Assembly: GCF_965137335.1 (NCBI RefSeq) | Contig: NZ_CBCRZD010000037.1 | Reading direction: 5' to 3' (one strand) | Source: Empedobacter stercoris | GTDB lineage: Bacteria > Bacteroidota > Bacteroidia > Flavobacteriales > Weeksellaceae | Length of the DNA: 19,429 bases | Shown: positions 7,346 to 15,102 of the stretch, in pieces | Numbering within the stretch: position 1 is the first letter of the stretch | How the letters are laid out: each line of letters opens with the position of its first letter | Translations under genes and position numbers: made by a program | The notes under the pieces: model-generated | Seen by the model: the letters and a program-made list of their open reading frames with translations, nothing else | The model's database searches: none | What the model was told of the DNA's origin: nothing

Positions 7346-7363
7346 ATCCAGCCGAAGCTGGAT
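7346..7363 (-). terminator. Terminator of the DUF2520-kdsC-maf operon
   Basis: The arms atccagc (7346-7352) and gctggat (7357-7363) form a perfect 7-bp stem. In the minus-strand RNA the loop is UUCG closed by C-G, an exceptionally stable tetraloop, and the stem is followed by a run of seven T. It begins nine bases after the maf stop. Confidence 0.9.
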
Positions 7364-7371
7364 GATATGAT

Positions 7372-7956
7372 TTAGAATTTCATTAACTCTTTATATAGCT
7401 TGTGCGTTGGCAATCCCATTACATTAAAATAACTACCATTCATATTATCAACACCAATGTAGCCAATCCATTCTTGCACACCGTATGCACCGGCTTTATC
7501 GAAAGGTTTGTAATTGTCGATATAAAAATAAATTTCTTCATCTGTTAAATCTGCAAAAGTAACTTGGGTTTCGTCAGAAAACGTGACTTCTTTTTTTATA
7601 GAGCGAATGGTAACCGATGTGTAAACAGAATGTGTTTTTCCGCTTAATTTTTTAATCATCTCGTAAGCTTCTTCTCTATTCGAAGCTTTTTCTAACGATT
7701 CATCATCTACCCAAACCGTTGTATCCGATGTAATAATTAAATCATTTGGTTCAATTGCTGTATAAGCTTTTGCTTTTTTTGCAGAAAGATAATCGGTGAT
7801 TTGAGCTTTCTTCAATTCGTTGCGATCAAAAGTTTCGTCAATATCCAATGAAATTGTTGAAAACTGTAATCCTAATCCTGCTAAAAGTTCTTTTCTTCTT
7901 GGCGATTGTGATGCCAGAATGATAGTGGTATCTTTAAATTTTTCGGTTAATAACAT
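7372..7956 (-). CDS. maf: Maf-family nucleotide pyrophosphatase
   Basis: A 194-residue cytosolic protein of the Maf/HAM1-like fold. LASQSPRRKELL at 14-25 is the signature loop, SDTTVWVDD at 77-85 holds the catalytic aspartate region, and DKAGAYGVQEW at 153-163 is the third conserved block. Family members split dTTP/UTP and modified pyrimidine or related nucleotides to the monophosphate, keeping them out of nucleic acids; by the family's division this one looks like the YhdE-type, but I am not certain. It is the last gene of an operon, 11 bases after the kdsC-like gene and followed by a strong terminator. Confidence 0.94.
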   Translation of the reverse strand: MLLTEKFKDTTIILASQSPRRKELLAGLGLQFSTISLDIDETFDRNELKKAQITDYLSAKKAKAYTAIEPNDLIITSDTTVWVDDESLEKASNREEAYEMIKKLSGKTHSVYTSVTIRSIKKEVTFSDETQVTFADLTDEEIYFYIDNYKPFDKAGAYGVQEWIGYIGVDNMNGSYFNVMGLPTHKLYKELMKF

Positions 7957-7967
7957 TTTAAATTCCT

Positions 7968-8492
7968 TTATACCGAAGCAATTTCTTCAGCATTATACCA
8001 TTTATTTTGAACTTTTAAGATTTGTTCCAATAAATCGCGAACGCAACCTTTTCCACCGTTTTCAGGTGAAATATATTCAGATGCTTTACGTACATCCATA
8101 CATGCATCGTTTGGACAACAAGCCAATCCTACCAAATTCATTACAGCTAAATCAGGGTAATCATCGCCCATATAAGCAATTTCATCAGGGTCTAATCCGT
8201 AAGAAAAAAGTAAATCTTCGAAAGCATCTACTTTATCACGTTTATTCACGTAAATATCTGTTAAGCCTAAATATTTTAAACGATTAACTACAGCTTCATC
8301 TCTTCCTCCTGTAATTACTGCAATACGAATTCCTTGTTTAATGGCTAATTGCATGGCATAACCATCTCGTGTATTCATTGTTCTCACCATTTCGCCAGTT
8401 GGTAATAAAATTAAATTACCGTCTGTCAAAACTCCATCTACATCTAAAATAACCGTTTTGATGTTATTTAGTTTCTCTTTATAACTTATCAT
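7968..8492 (-). CDS. kdsC: KdsC-like HAD phosphatase (Kdo-8-phosphate phosphatase)
   Basis: A 174-residue HAD hydrolase without a cap domain, like tetrameric KdsC enzymes. Motif I is LDVDGVLTDG at 16-25 (nucleophile Asp17, acid Asp19), TGGR at 60-63 is motif II, a lysine in NKRDKVDAF at 83-91 is motif III, and MGDDYPDL at 108-115 is motif IV. KdsC removes phosphate from 3-deoxy-D-manno-octulosonate 8-phosphate on the way to the LPS inner core. The C-terminal ENGGKGCVRDL is typical of KdsC. Its start overlaps the end of the upstream DUF2520 gene by four bases. Other sugar-phosphate substrates in the C0 HAD group cannot be excluded. Confidence 0.9.
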   Translation of the reverse strand: MISYKEKLNNIKTVILDVDGVLTDGNLILLPTGEMVRTMNTRDGYAMQLAIKQGIRIAVITGGRDEAVVNRLKYLGLTDIYVNKRDKVDAFEDLLFSYGLDPDEIAYMGDDYPDLAVMNLVGLACCPNDACMDVRKASEYISPENGGKGCVRDLLEQILKVQNKWYNAEEIASV

Positions 8493-9253
8493 TTTTCGTA
8501 AACTCGTTTAATTGAATCTGTCATTATTTGGTAAATCTGTAATAATCTCGAATCGTCTTGAAGGGCTTCTAAATGACGATCAATAATCACTTGATCTCCG
8601 CGTTTTGCTGGTCCAGTTTGAGCATCTTTCGGATTCATTTCAATTACTTTGTTGGCAGTCTCTTGAATTAGCGGCAACAAAACATCGAACGGCACATTAT
8701 TCTGTTCGCATATATTTCCAGCGATATAATATAAATGATTGACAAAATTATTTGCCCAAACACCTGTCATATGTACTTGCATTCTGCTCGCAAAATTCAA
8801 CACATGAACTTCATTGGAAATACGATTTCCTAAATCATTTAATGTTTTTAAATCTTCAGGATTTTCGGCTTCGATAAAAAATGGAATATTATCATAACGC
8901 ATCGTTCGTTCTTTCGAGAAAGTTTGCAACGGATAAAAAACTCCTTTACGATAATCTCCTTTCAACACAGACATTGGCGACGAACCTGATGTATGCACGA
9001 CTAATACATCATCATATGGGATATAATGCGAAAATTCTTCGATACCAGAATCCGCACTTGCGATAATGTAAACATCTGCTTTTTCAATTTCAGATATTTT
9101 ATCAGTGTACGAAATTCTATTTGCTTCGCCTATTTCTCTGGCATGCTCTAATGTTCTATTAAATATTTGTCGAACATTGCAAGTGTTTTCGATTAATGCA
9201 CGAGTTAAATGAAATGCAACATTACCTGCGCCTAATATGACAATTGAACTCAA
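8489..9253 (-). CDS. Rossmann-fold DUF2520 oxidoreductase-like protein
   Basis: A 254-residue cytosolic protein. It opens with a dinucleotide-binding loop, IVILGAGNVAFHLTRALI at 4-21, in a Rossmann domain of the F420/NADP oxidoreductase-like group, and residues from about 125 on match the helical DUF2520 domain (ASRMQVHMTGVWANNFVNHL is characteristic). The fold resembles ketopantoate or 3-hydroxyacid reductases, but the reaction is unknown. It is first in an operon with the KdsC-like phosphatase (4-base overlap) and maf. This neighbour set is, as far as I recall, common in Flavobacteriia, which hints at a role near Kdo or sugar metabolism without proving it. Confidence 0.9.
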   Translation of the reverse strand: MSSIVILGAGNVAFHLTRALIENTCNVRQIFNRTLEHAREIGEANRISYTDKISEIEKADVYIIASADSGIEEFSHYIPYDDVLVVHTSGSSPMSVLKGDYRKGVFYPLQTFSKERTMRYDNIPFFIEAENPEDLKTLNDLGNRISNEVHVLNFASRMQVHMTGVWANNFVNHLYYIAGNICEQNNVPFDVLLPLIQETANKVIEMNPKDAQTGPAKRGDQVIIDRHLEALQDDSRLLQIYQIMTDSIKRVYEK

Positions 9254-9338
9254 TGTTTTAGCAATTTTTGAATTAATATTAATTGAATGATAAAAGTAAG
9301 TTTTTCAGTTGAGGAAATAAAATTTTAAAAAAAATTAT

Positions 9339-9354
9339 AATTGTTGTAACAATT
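9339..9354. promoter_or_regulatory. Perfect inverted repeat in divergent intergenic region
   Basis: AATTGTT-gt-AACAATT is a perfect 7-bp inverted repeat with a 2-base centre, 43 bases upstream of the candidate -7 box of the receptor gene and between two divergent transcription units. Its position suits an operator; no binding protein can be named, and the A+T-rich sequence makes chance possible. Confidence 0.35.
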
Positions 9355-9396
9355 TTTTAATTCTTGCGTCTTATTAGGTAAAAGTTCGGATCATTA

Positions 9397-9404
9397 TAAC
9401 TTTG
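9397..9404 (+). promoter_or_regulatory. Possible -7 box (TAACTTTG) of the receptor gene
   Basis: TAACTTTG fits the Bacteroidota consensus TAnnTTTG and lies 37 bases before the ATG, giving a leader of about 30 bases. A canonical -33 TTG at the usual spacing is not evident. Confidence 0.45.
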
Positions 9405-9416
9405 TATTATGTAAAA

Positions 9417-9428
9417 CATAGTACTATG
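9417..9428. promoter_or_regulatory. 12-bp palindrome in the receptor leader
   Basis: CATAGTACTATG is a perfect palindrome at about the expected transcription start, 13 bases before the ATG. It could be an operator half-site pair or a small RNA hairpin near the ribosome entry site. Confidence 0.35.
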
Positions 9429-9441
9429 CAAAATATCAACT

Positions 9442-11841
9442 ATGAAATTAAATAAAATTACTTTAGCTATTCTTTTCTCCGTTTGTTCTATTTACGGATT
9501 TGCGCAGGAGCATCATCCTGTGAAGGGAAAGATTGAAAATGCAAAAAATGAAGCTGTAGCTATGGCTGCAATTCAGATTTTTAAAGCTGATTCAAAAGAA
9601 TTATTTGATGAAGTTTATGCTAATGAAGATGGAACATTTGAAATTCCAGATTTAGAAGACGGAAATTATCGTTTGGTAATTACAGAATTTGGCTACCAAC
9701 AATCTGTGACAACAGCAGAAGTAAAAGGAGGTGAATTAAATTTAGGAAATATTGTTTTACAAGCTTCATCTACTGAGACAGTAGAATTAAAAGGTGCTTT
9801 TGTACGTGCAGAAGTTTCGCAATATCGCAACGAAATTGACAAACGTGTTGTAGAAGTAGGAAATGATTTAGTGTCTGCTGGAGCGAACGCAGCTGCTGTT
9901 CTTAATAACATTCCGTCTGTTAATGTAGATCAACAAACAGGTGAGTTATCTCTAAGAGGAAACGAAAATGTAAAAATTTATATCGACGGTAAACCTTCTT
10001 CTTTATCAGCTTCGGAAGTATTAAAACAAATTCCTTCTAATCAAATAAAAAGTGTAGAAATTATAACCAATCCTTCTGCAAAATATGAAGCAGACGGGAA
10101 ATCTGGAATCATTAATATTGTCATGATAAAAGGTCAGAAAAAAGGATATAATGTTACGTTAAATACAGGTTATGAACAAGGTAAAAAAAGTCGTTTCAAT
10201 AATTCATTAACTGCAAATGTAAATATAGGTTCATTTAACTTTTTTGGAAATTATAGCTACAATAAACGTCCAAGCGAATTTCATGGATACTTAGATAATT
10301 ATGATTCTAAACGTTGGCAAGCGATTGATATTTTGAATAAAGATGAAAGTCAAGCAGCTAAATTCGGATTTGACTGGTTTATTGATGATAAAACAGCTTT
10401 AACAGTTTATACCAATCAATGGTTTGGAAAAGGACATGGTGAAATTGGTTCGGACATTATAAAAACAGATGTCAATACTCTTCACCCAAATAATTCTGAT
10501 TTTCATGGAGATTGGAAAAGTCAAGACTATAGTTTAAACTTTAAACGTGATTTCGATAAAAAAGACCACAACATTGTTTTAGATGCATTTTTCTCTCAAG
10601 CGACAAATACGGATTGGCGAAATATGCACAATACTTATCCTAAAACAGAAAATTATTACGAAGATCGTGATTCTAAAACGGATAATGTTCGTGTAAATTT
10701 AGATTATACAAATCAAATAAAAGATGGCGGAAAAATAGAAGCAGGATTGCAATTTCGTCGCGAAAAAAATAACAATACGTTACTAACTGATAGACGAATT
10801 GATATCGAAAACACCTTAATTGACCCTAGTACAGATTTTGATTTCACGAGAGATTTCCTTTCTGCATATGTAAATTATGGTCAAAAATTCGGGAAATTTG
10901 GTATGCAATTAGGTTTACGAGCAGAACAATATAAAGACAAAGGAAATTATTTTTACAATCAAGAAACGAAGAATATTGATAAAGATAAATTAGATTTCTT
11001 TCCATCTGCATTCTTAACATACGATGTATCAGAAAAAGGACAAGTTTCGTTGAATTATAGCCGTCGAATAGATCGTCCAGGAATCAGACAATTATCTCCA
11101 GTAGCAGAATGGTCAACTCCATTAATGTCAAGCATTGGAAATCCAGAATTAAAACCTGAATACACAGATAATTTTGAAGTTGGGTATTTACAACGAATTG
11201 GTAAAAATTCTATTTCGGCTAATGTATTTTACAGACATGTACAAGATAATATTTTCCGTAGTGTATTGGTTGATGATACAAATTCAGAAAAATTCATCCA
11301 ATTATATGAAAACTACGATAAAGTAAATGCATATGGTTTCGAATTAGCGTTTAATCTTGTTCCAAGAAAATGGTGGTCATCAAATATTAGTGGAGATTTT
11401 ACACACAATACAATGGTTGTTGCCAGAATGGATGAATTTAAAAATCCATACACAGCAGAAATAGACGCTAATCGTTTGACAGCTCGTATGAACAACACAT
11501 TCAAAGTAACGAAATCAATTAGTTTACAACATTTCTTTATGTACTCAGGTAAATACCGTTTTGTACAAGGAGAAATGCAAGATATGTGGCGTATGGATTT
11601 AGGTGCACGTTACACATTTATGGGTGGTAAAGCTGCTTTAAGTGCTCGTGTAAGTGATATTTTCAGAACATTTTACGGACGTTTAGAAATGTACGATCCT
11701 GCAAGAGGTTACGGCAATTTCCGTTGGGAAGCTCAAACATTAAATATTGGTTTTACGTATAATTTCGGTGGAAAAGTGCGTTCTCGTGCAGAAGCTCAGA
11801 GAAATAAAACAGAAAATCAAGGTGGTGGAGTAGGGTTCTAA
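9442..11841 (+). CDS. TonB-dependent receptor-like outer-membrane beta-barrel protein
   Basis: A 799-residue protein with signal peptide (cleavage after GFA, residue 21). Residues about 24-110 form a carboxypeptidase-regulatory-like beta-sandwich (VKGKIENAKNEAVAMAAIQI, DGTFEIPDLEDGNYRLVI), 130-235 a plug domain (SLRGNENVKIYIDGKPSSLS, VEIITNPSAKYEADGKSGII), and 240-799 an outer-membrane barrel of the OMP_b-brl_3 group ending in phenylalanine, as expected for BAM insertion. These proteins import or sense ligands at the Bacteroidota outer membrane with TonB energy. There is no SusD-like partner, sigma or anti-sigma gene beside it, so the ligand is open. It is a single-gene unit with a strong terminator. 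The ATG at 9442 was chosen because it places the signal peptide correctly. Confidence 0.93.
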   Translation: MKLNKITLAILFSVCSIYGFAQEHHPVKGKIENAKNEAVAMAAIQIFKADSKELFDEVYANEDGTFEIPDLEDGNYRLVITEFGYQQSVTTAEVKGGELNLGNIVLQASSTETVELKGAFVRAEVSQYRNEIDKRVVEVGNDLVSAGANAAAVLNNIPSVNVDQQTGELSLRGNENVKIYIDGKPSSLSASEVLKQIPSNQIKSVEIITNPSAKYEADGKSGIINIVMIKGQKKGYNVTLNTGYEQGKKSRFNNSLTANVNIGSFNFFGNYSYNKRPSEFHGYLDNYDSKRWQAIDILNKDESQAAKFGFDWFIDDKTALTVYTNQWFGKGHGEIGSDIIKTDVNTLHPNNSDFHGDWKSQDYSLNFKRDFDKKDHNIVLDAFFSQATNTDWRNMHNTYPKTENYYEDRDSKTDNVRVNLDYTNQIKDGGKIEAGLQFRREKNNNTLLTDRRIDIENTLIDPSTDFDFTRDFLSAYVNYGQKFGKFGMQLGLRAEQYKDKGNYFYNQETKNIDKDKLDFFPSAFLTYDVSEKGQVSLNYSRRIDRPGIRQLSPVAEWSTPLMSSIGNPELKPEYTDNFEVGYLQRIGKNSISANVFYRHVQDNIFRSVLVDDTNSEKFIQLYENYDKVNAYGFELAFNLVPRKWWSSNISGDFTHNTMVVARMDEFKNPYTAEIDANRLTARMNNTFKVTKSISLQHFFMYSGKYRFVQGEMQDMWRMDLGARYTFMGGKAALSARVSDIFRTFYGRLEMYDPARGYGNFRWEAQTLNIGFTYNFGGKVRSRAEAQRNKTENQGGGVGF

Positions 11842-11883
11842 TCAACAAGTACATTCCTCATTTATATATTTTTATAACTAAAA

Positions 11884-11912
11884 AAGCGTTCTAAATTAAT
11901 TTTAGAACGCTT
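11884..11912. terminator. Bidirectional Rho-independent terminator
   Basis: The arms 11884-11895 (aagcgttctaaa) and 11901-11912 (tttagaacgctt) pair perfectly over 12 bp with a 5-base loop. T-rich sequence follows on both strands, and the hairpin sits between convergent receptor and symporter genes. Confidence 0.9.
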
Positions 11913-11935
11913 CTTTTATATCATTAATAGTTTAT

Positions 11936-13132
11936 TTATTGAACTTCTTTCTTAAATAACTTATTTAAGGTTACGGCAATTGCACCGTCTCCCGTTACAT
12001 TACCTGCAGTACCAAAGCTGTCCATTGCAATATAAAGTGCAATCATTAATGCTTGATTTTCTGCATCAAATCCTAACATCGAAGCGATAATTCCTATTGC
12101 TGCCATAATTGCTCCACCAGGTACTCCAGGCGCTGCGACCATTGCGACACCAAGCATCATCATAAATCCAAAAAATTGAATAAAATCGATTTCCATTCCT
12201 TGAATTAGCATTAATGCTAAACAACAACAAACGATTTTTAACATCGAACCAGATAAATGAATCGTTGCGCACAAAGGCACTGCAAAATTTGCAATTTCTT
12301 CTCGAACTCCAATTTTCTTTACTTGCGCAATTGTAACCGGAATTGTTGCAGCAGATGATTGCGTTCCTAAGGCTGTAAAATATGCCGGCATCATCAATTT
12401 TAACATCGTCAATGGATTTTTCTTTGCAATTGATCCAGCAATAATAAATTGAACAAGTAACAACAAAATATGTAGAACGAAGATAACGCCAATTATTTTT
12501 AAAAATACATTCATAATCGTAAATACTTGCCCAGAATAAGACATATTCAAGAAAATTCCGAAAATGAAAATTGGTAAAAGTGGAATAATTAAGTTTTTAA
12601 TTAAATAGGTTATAATCGTTTCAAAATCATCTGCAAAATTTCCAAAAGTAGAATTTTTTAATCTTGATAATCCAATTCCGAAAAGGAATGAAAAGATTAA
12701 GGCTGGCATTACACCAAATAAAGGAGGAAATTCGATTGAAAAATAAGGTGCAAATTCTTTCGCTTTTTCTGCTAAATTTATTTGTCCTGTTTGACTTTCT
12801 AATAGAGTAGGAAATACAGACATGCTTACAGAATAACCTAATAGTCCTGATAATATAGAGGAACCATAAGCGATCAATACTGTCGTAAACAATAATTTTC
12901 CAGCAGTTTGTCCCAGTCTCCCAATTGATGGAACAATTAATCCGACAATAATTAACGGTATTAGAAAGTTGAGTAATTTGCTAAAAAAGTCATTAAAAGT
13001 TATAAATATACGACCAATAGCTTCTGGTATAATTCCGCCAAGTGCAATTCCAAGCACAATGGCAAGGATCACTTTTACGAGTAAATTGTCTTTAAGTTTG
13101 TGCATATCCAAATTTAGAAAAAATACTTTCAT
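11936..13132 (-). CDS. Dicarboxylate/amino acid:cation symporter (SLC1/DAACS family)
   Basis: A 398-residue inner-membrane protein with about eight helices and two re-entrant loops as in GltPh. The first hairpin motif LGTQSSAATIPV at 255-266 is the serine-rich loop, GVPGGAI at 336-342 is the second hairpin, and DSFGTAGNVTGD at 371-382 matches helix 8, where the aspartate and asparagine bind the amino group and cation. Family members import glutamate, aspartate, C4-dicarboxylates, serine or threonine with Na+ or H+; the usual arginine of acidic-substrate members at helix 8 is not seen, so a neutral substrate is possible. The start could also be the ATG at 13105 (MHKLKDN), which gives a more typical N-terminus. 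It stands as a single-gene unit. Confidence 0.93.
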   Translation of the reverse strand: MKVFFLNLDMHKLKDNLLVKVILAIVLGIALGGIIPEAIGRIFITFNDFFSKLLNFLIPLIIVGLIVPSIGRLGQTAGKLLFTTVLIAYGSSILSGLLGYSVSMSVFPTLLESQTGQINLAEKAKEFAPYFSIEFPPLFGVMPALIFSFLFGIGLSRLKNSTFGNFADDFETIITYLIKNLIIPLLPIFIFGIFLNMSYSGQVFTIMNVFLKIIGVIFVLHILLLLVQFIIAGSIAKKNPLTMLKLMMPAYFTALGTQSSAATIPVTIAQVKKIGVREEIANFAVPLCATIHLSGSMLKIVCCCLALMLIQGMEIDFIQFFGFMMMLGVAMVAAPGVPGGAIMAAIGIIASMLGFDAENQALMIALYIAMDSFGTAGNVTGDGAIAVTLNKLFKKEVQ

Positions 13133-13167
13133 TCTGAATGATTTTAATTCTAATTCATAAAAAAAGA

Positions 13168-13198
13168 AAAAGCGATACTATGATTTAGTATCGCTTTT
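13168..13198 (-). terminator. Terminator of the LysM gene
   Basis: The arms 13168-13180 (aaaagcgatacta) and 13186-13198 (tagtatcgctttt) pair perfectly over 13 bp with loop tgatt. On the minus strand it is followed by tttttcttttttt, as needed to end the leftward operon. Confidence 0.9.
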
Positions 13199-13219
13199 AG
13201 GTATAATTTTTAGAAGTAT

Positions 13220-15061
13220 TTATTTTTTTGGTAAACGTACTATACGACTCGCATCGTTTGTAAATGCTTTACTTCCTCTTGCTTTTTTGTAAGCAAATTT
13301 AGAAGCCACACGTGTATATTCTGTTGTAATATTATTCGTAACATCTCCTTTATTGTTCATTCTATCTACAATATCATATGTTACATCGTATCCAATTTGC
13401 TCGTAACGTGTAGGGAATTCGCAATAAACATCTTTAAAATCTTTCAAAACACTTTGTACTTCCGTATCTCTTGTATTGATTAAGCGTGCGGTACTAAAGA
13501 CAAAACCAAATTCGCGGAAAGCATCAATATTTTTCGCATTTTCTGGATTATACACATCATAAACCGAAACAGCTTTTATTCCGTAAGCTTTGATGTTGTC
13601 TTTGTGAAATGTTTTTAATTTTTCTAAATATTGCTTTCCTAATGCATCGTCATCTCCAACTAAAACCGTAATAATTGGTGTATAATAATCTTCACCATTT
13701 ACTTTATCGTGTGGTTGTACAATTTTAGAAGCACTATCTACGATAACCACATTAGCTTTCAATTGTTTTTCTAATTGTTTCTTTGTGTAATTTGCTAATT
13801 CTTGATCATCACGATTTGTCAATAAATAAACTTGTTCTCCAGCAAAATTTTTCCCAATTTCATCGATGATTTGATCCGCGATAACTTCATCTTTTGGATT
13901 AGAAATCAATAAATCATTAAAAGAATTCAATGAATCATCATTCGCATAAGGCGAAATCACAGCAATTCCAGAATTACTAAAAAAGTTTGCGACTTCGGTT
14001 ACATCAGAAGTATTTAAGGGACCAATAACTGCATCTGTTTTACTAAAATCGGTTGTCGATAGGATATCTTGTAGATTTCCGTCTTTTGTATCGACGACTT
14101 TTACATTGACATTTTTACCTTTTTTTGCTAAACGTGTTAAGGCTAATTTAGTTCCGGTAAAAAATTGCATCGCTTGCGAGTTTTTCAATTGTGGATTATT
14201 AGCTACATCAAAAGGCAACAAGATGGCAACATTAATTTCGTTGTCATTTGCACGTTTCAATTTCCCTGCAGTTCCATATTTGATGATTTTTGCATTTTTT
14301 TGCAATGGAATTTTAAGAGTCATTCCAGCTTTTAACCCATTAATTAATTCAGGATTTAAACGCAATAACTCATCTAAATTCGTATTGTATCTCTCTAATA
14401 TTCCGTAAGCAGAATCACCATTCTGAACAACATAATTGATCGAGTTTTCTTCAATAGTAACTGACCCCGATTTTTTAGGGATAGAAATGACCATGCCTTC
14501 TTTTACTCCAGTTTGTAATGCTGGATTTTCAGCATAAAAATCGTCAACACTTACATTATATTGTTTGGCTAATGTATATAAAGTTTCCCCTTTTTTGATC
14601 AAGTGAGTTCCTTTCGGTACAGAAAAAACTTTGTTCGTTACCACTTTCGGAAGTTTAATCACATCTCCAATTTCTAAACCTCTTTCTTTGATTTGAGGAT
14701 TTAAAGAATACAATGTTTCTTCCGAAATAGAATATTTTTTAGTCAAGTTGTAAACGGTTTCTTTCGGCTCTATCGTAATGTATTGATAATTATCGTCAGA
14801 AGTAGTTACATGTTGAGTAGAATTATTGGTTTCTGTTGGTTGGTTTGTTGCAGTCCCTTTGGTTGGAATTACAATCAAATCACCTGGATGAATCCCATTT
14901 TTTTCAATTTTAGGGTTGGCTTTATACAATTCTTCTTGCGAAACACCATATTGTTTCGAAATTCCGTAAACGGTTTCTTTGGCTTGAACTGTATGCGTTT
15001 TTTGTTGAGCATAAAGTGCTGATGCACCAACAAATAACAATAAAGCTAATATTTTTTTCAT
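13220..15061 (-). CDS. Four-LysM protein with periplasmic-binding-protein-like domain
   Basis: A 613-residue exported protein (signal peptide MKKILALLLFVGASALYAQ). It has four LysM repeats that bind peptidoglycan: about 22-66, 93-138, 153-196 and 209-252, each with the ETVY/GETLY start, a YxVS..L..xNP middle and an (I/L)xIP end. Residues about 273-590 look like a type-1 periplasmic binding fold (NVAILLPFDVANN, TDAVIGPLNTSDVTEVANFF, IAVISPYAND), the fold of branched-chain amino acid sensors. No ABC permease or ATPase is near, so uptake is unlikely; a wall-attached sensor or regulator is more plausible, perhaps comparable to LpoA, whose C-terminal domain also has this fold. It follows bshC with a 41-base gap. 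Confidence 0.9.
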   Translation of the reverse strand: MKKILALLLFVGASALYAQQKTHTVQAKETVYGISKQYGVSQEELYKANPKIEKNGIHPGDLIVIPTKGTATNQPTETNNSTQHVTTSDDNYQYITIEPKETVYNLTKKYSISEETLYSLNPQIKERGLEIGDVIKLPKVVTNKVFSVPKGTHLIKKGETLYTLAKQYNVSVDDFYAENPALQTGVKEGMVISIPKKSGSVTIEENSINYVVQNGDSAYGILERYNTNLDELLRLNPELINGLKAGMTLKIPLQKNAKIIKYGTAGKLKRANDNEINVAILLPFDVANNPQLKNSQAMQFFTGTKLALTRLAKKGKNVNVKVVDTKDGNLQDILSTTDFSKTDAVIGPLNTSDVTEVANFFSNSGIAVISPYANDDSLNSFNDLLISNPKDEVIADQIIDEIGKNFAGEQVYLLTNRDDQELANYTKKQLEKQLKANVVIVDSASKIVQPHDKVNGEDYYTPIITVLVGDDDALGKQYLEKLKTFHKDNIKAYGIKAVSVYDVYNPENAKNIDAFREFGFVFSTARLINTRDTEVQSVLKDFKDVYCEFPTRYEQIGYDVTYDIVDRMNNKGDVTNNITTEYTRVASKFAYKKARGSKAFTNDASRIVRLPKK

Positions 15062-15079
15062 TTAGATGAATTTTCGTTT

Positions 15080-15087
15080 CAAATATA
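15080..15087 (-). promoter_or_regulatory. Possible -7 box (TATATTTG) of the LysM gene
   Basis: On the minus strand TATATTTG matches TAnnTTTG and ends 19 bases upstream of the LysM gene ATG, in the 41-base gap after bshC, so the gene could have its own promoter as well as bshC readthrough. A -33 element is not clear. Confidence 0.3.
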
Positions 15088-15102
15088 CAAATTATGTTTT
15101 GG

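Noticed and set aside
7820..8287. A 155-codon open frame on the + strand opposite maf and the kdsC-like gene
   Set aside because: It is antisense to two well-supported genes and has no recognisable domain or plausible start context.
13109..13116. Minus-strand TAAATTTG as promoter box of the symporter
   Set aside because: It lies within the coding frame if the first ATG is used and only three bases before the alternative ATG; A+T-rich chance match is more likely.
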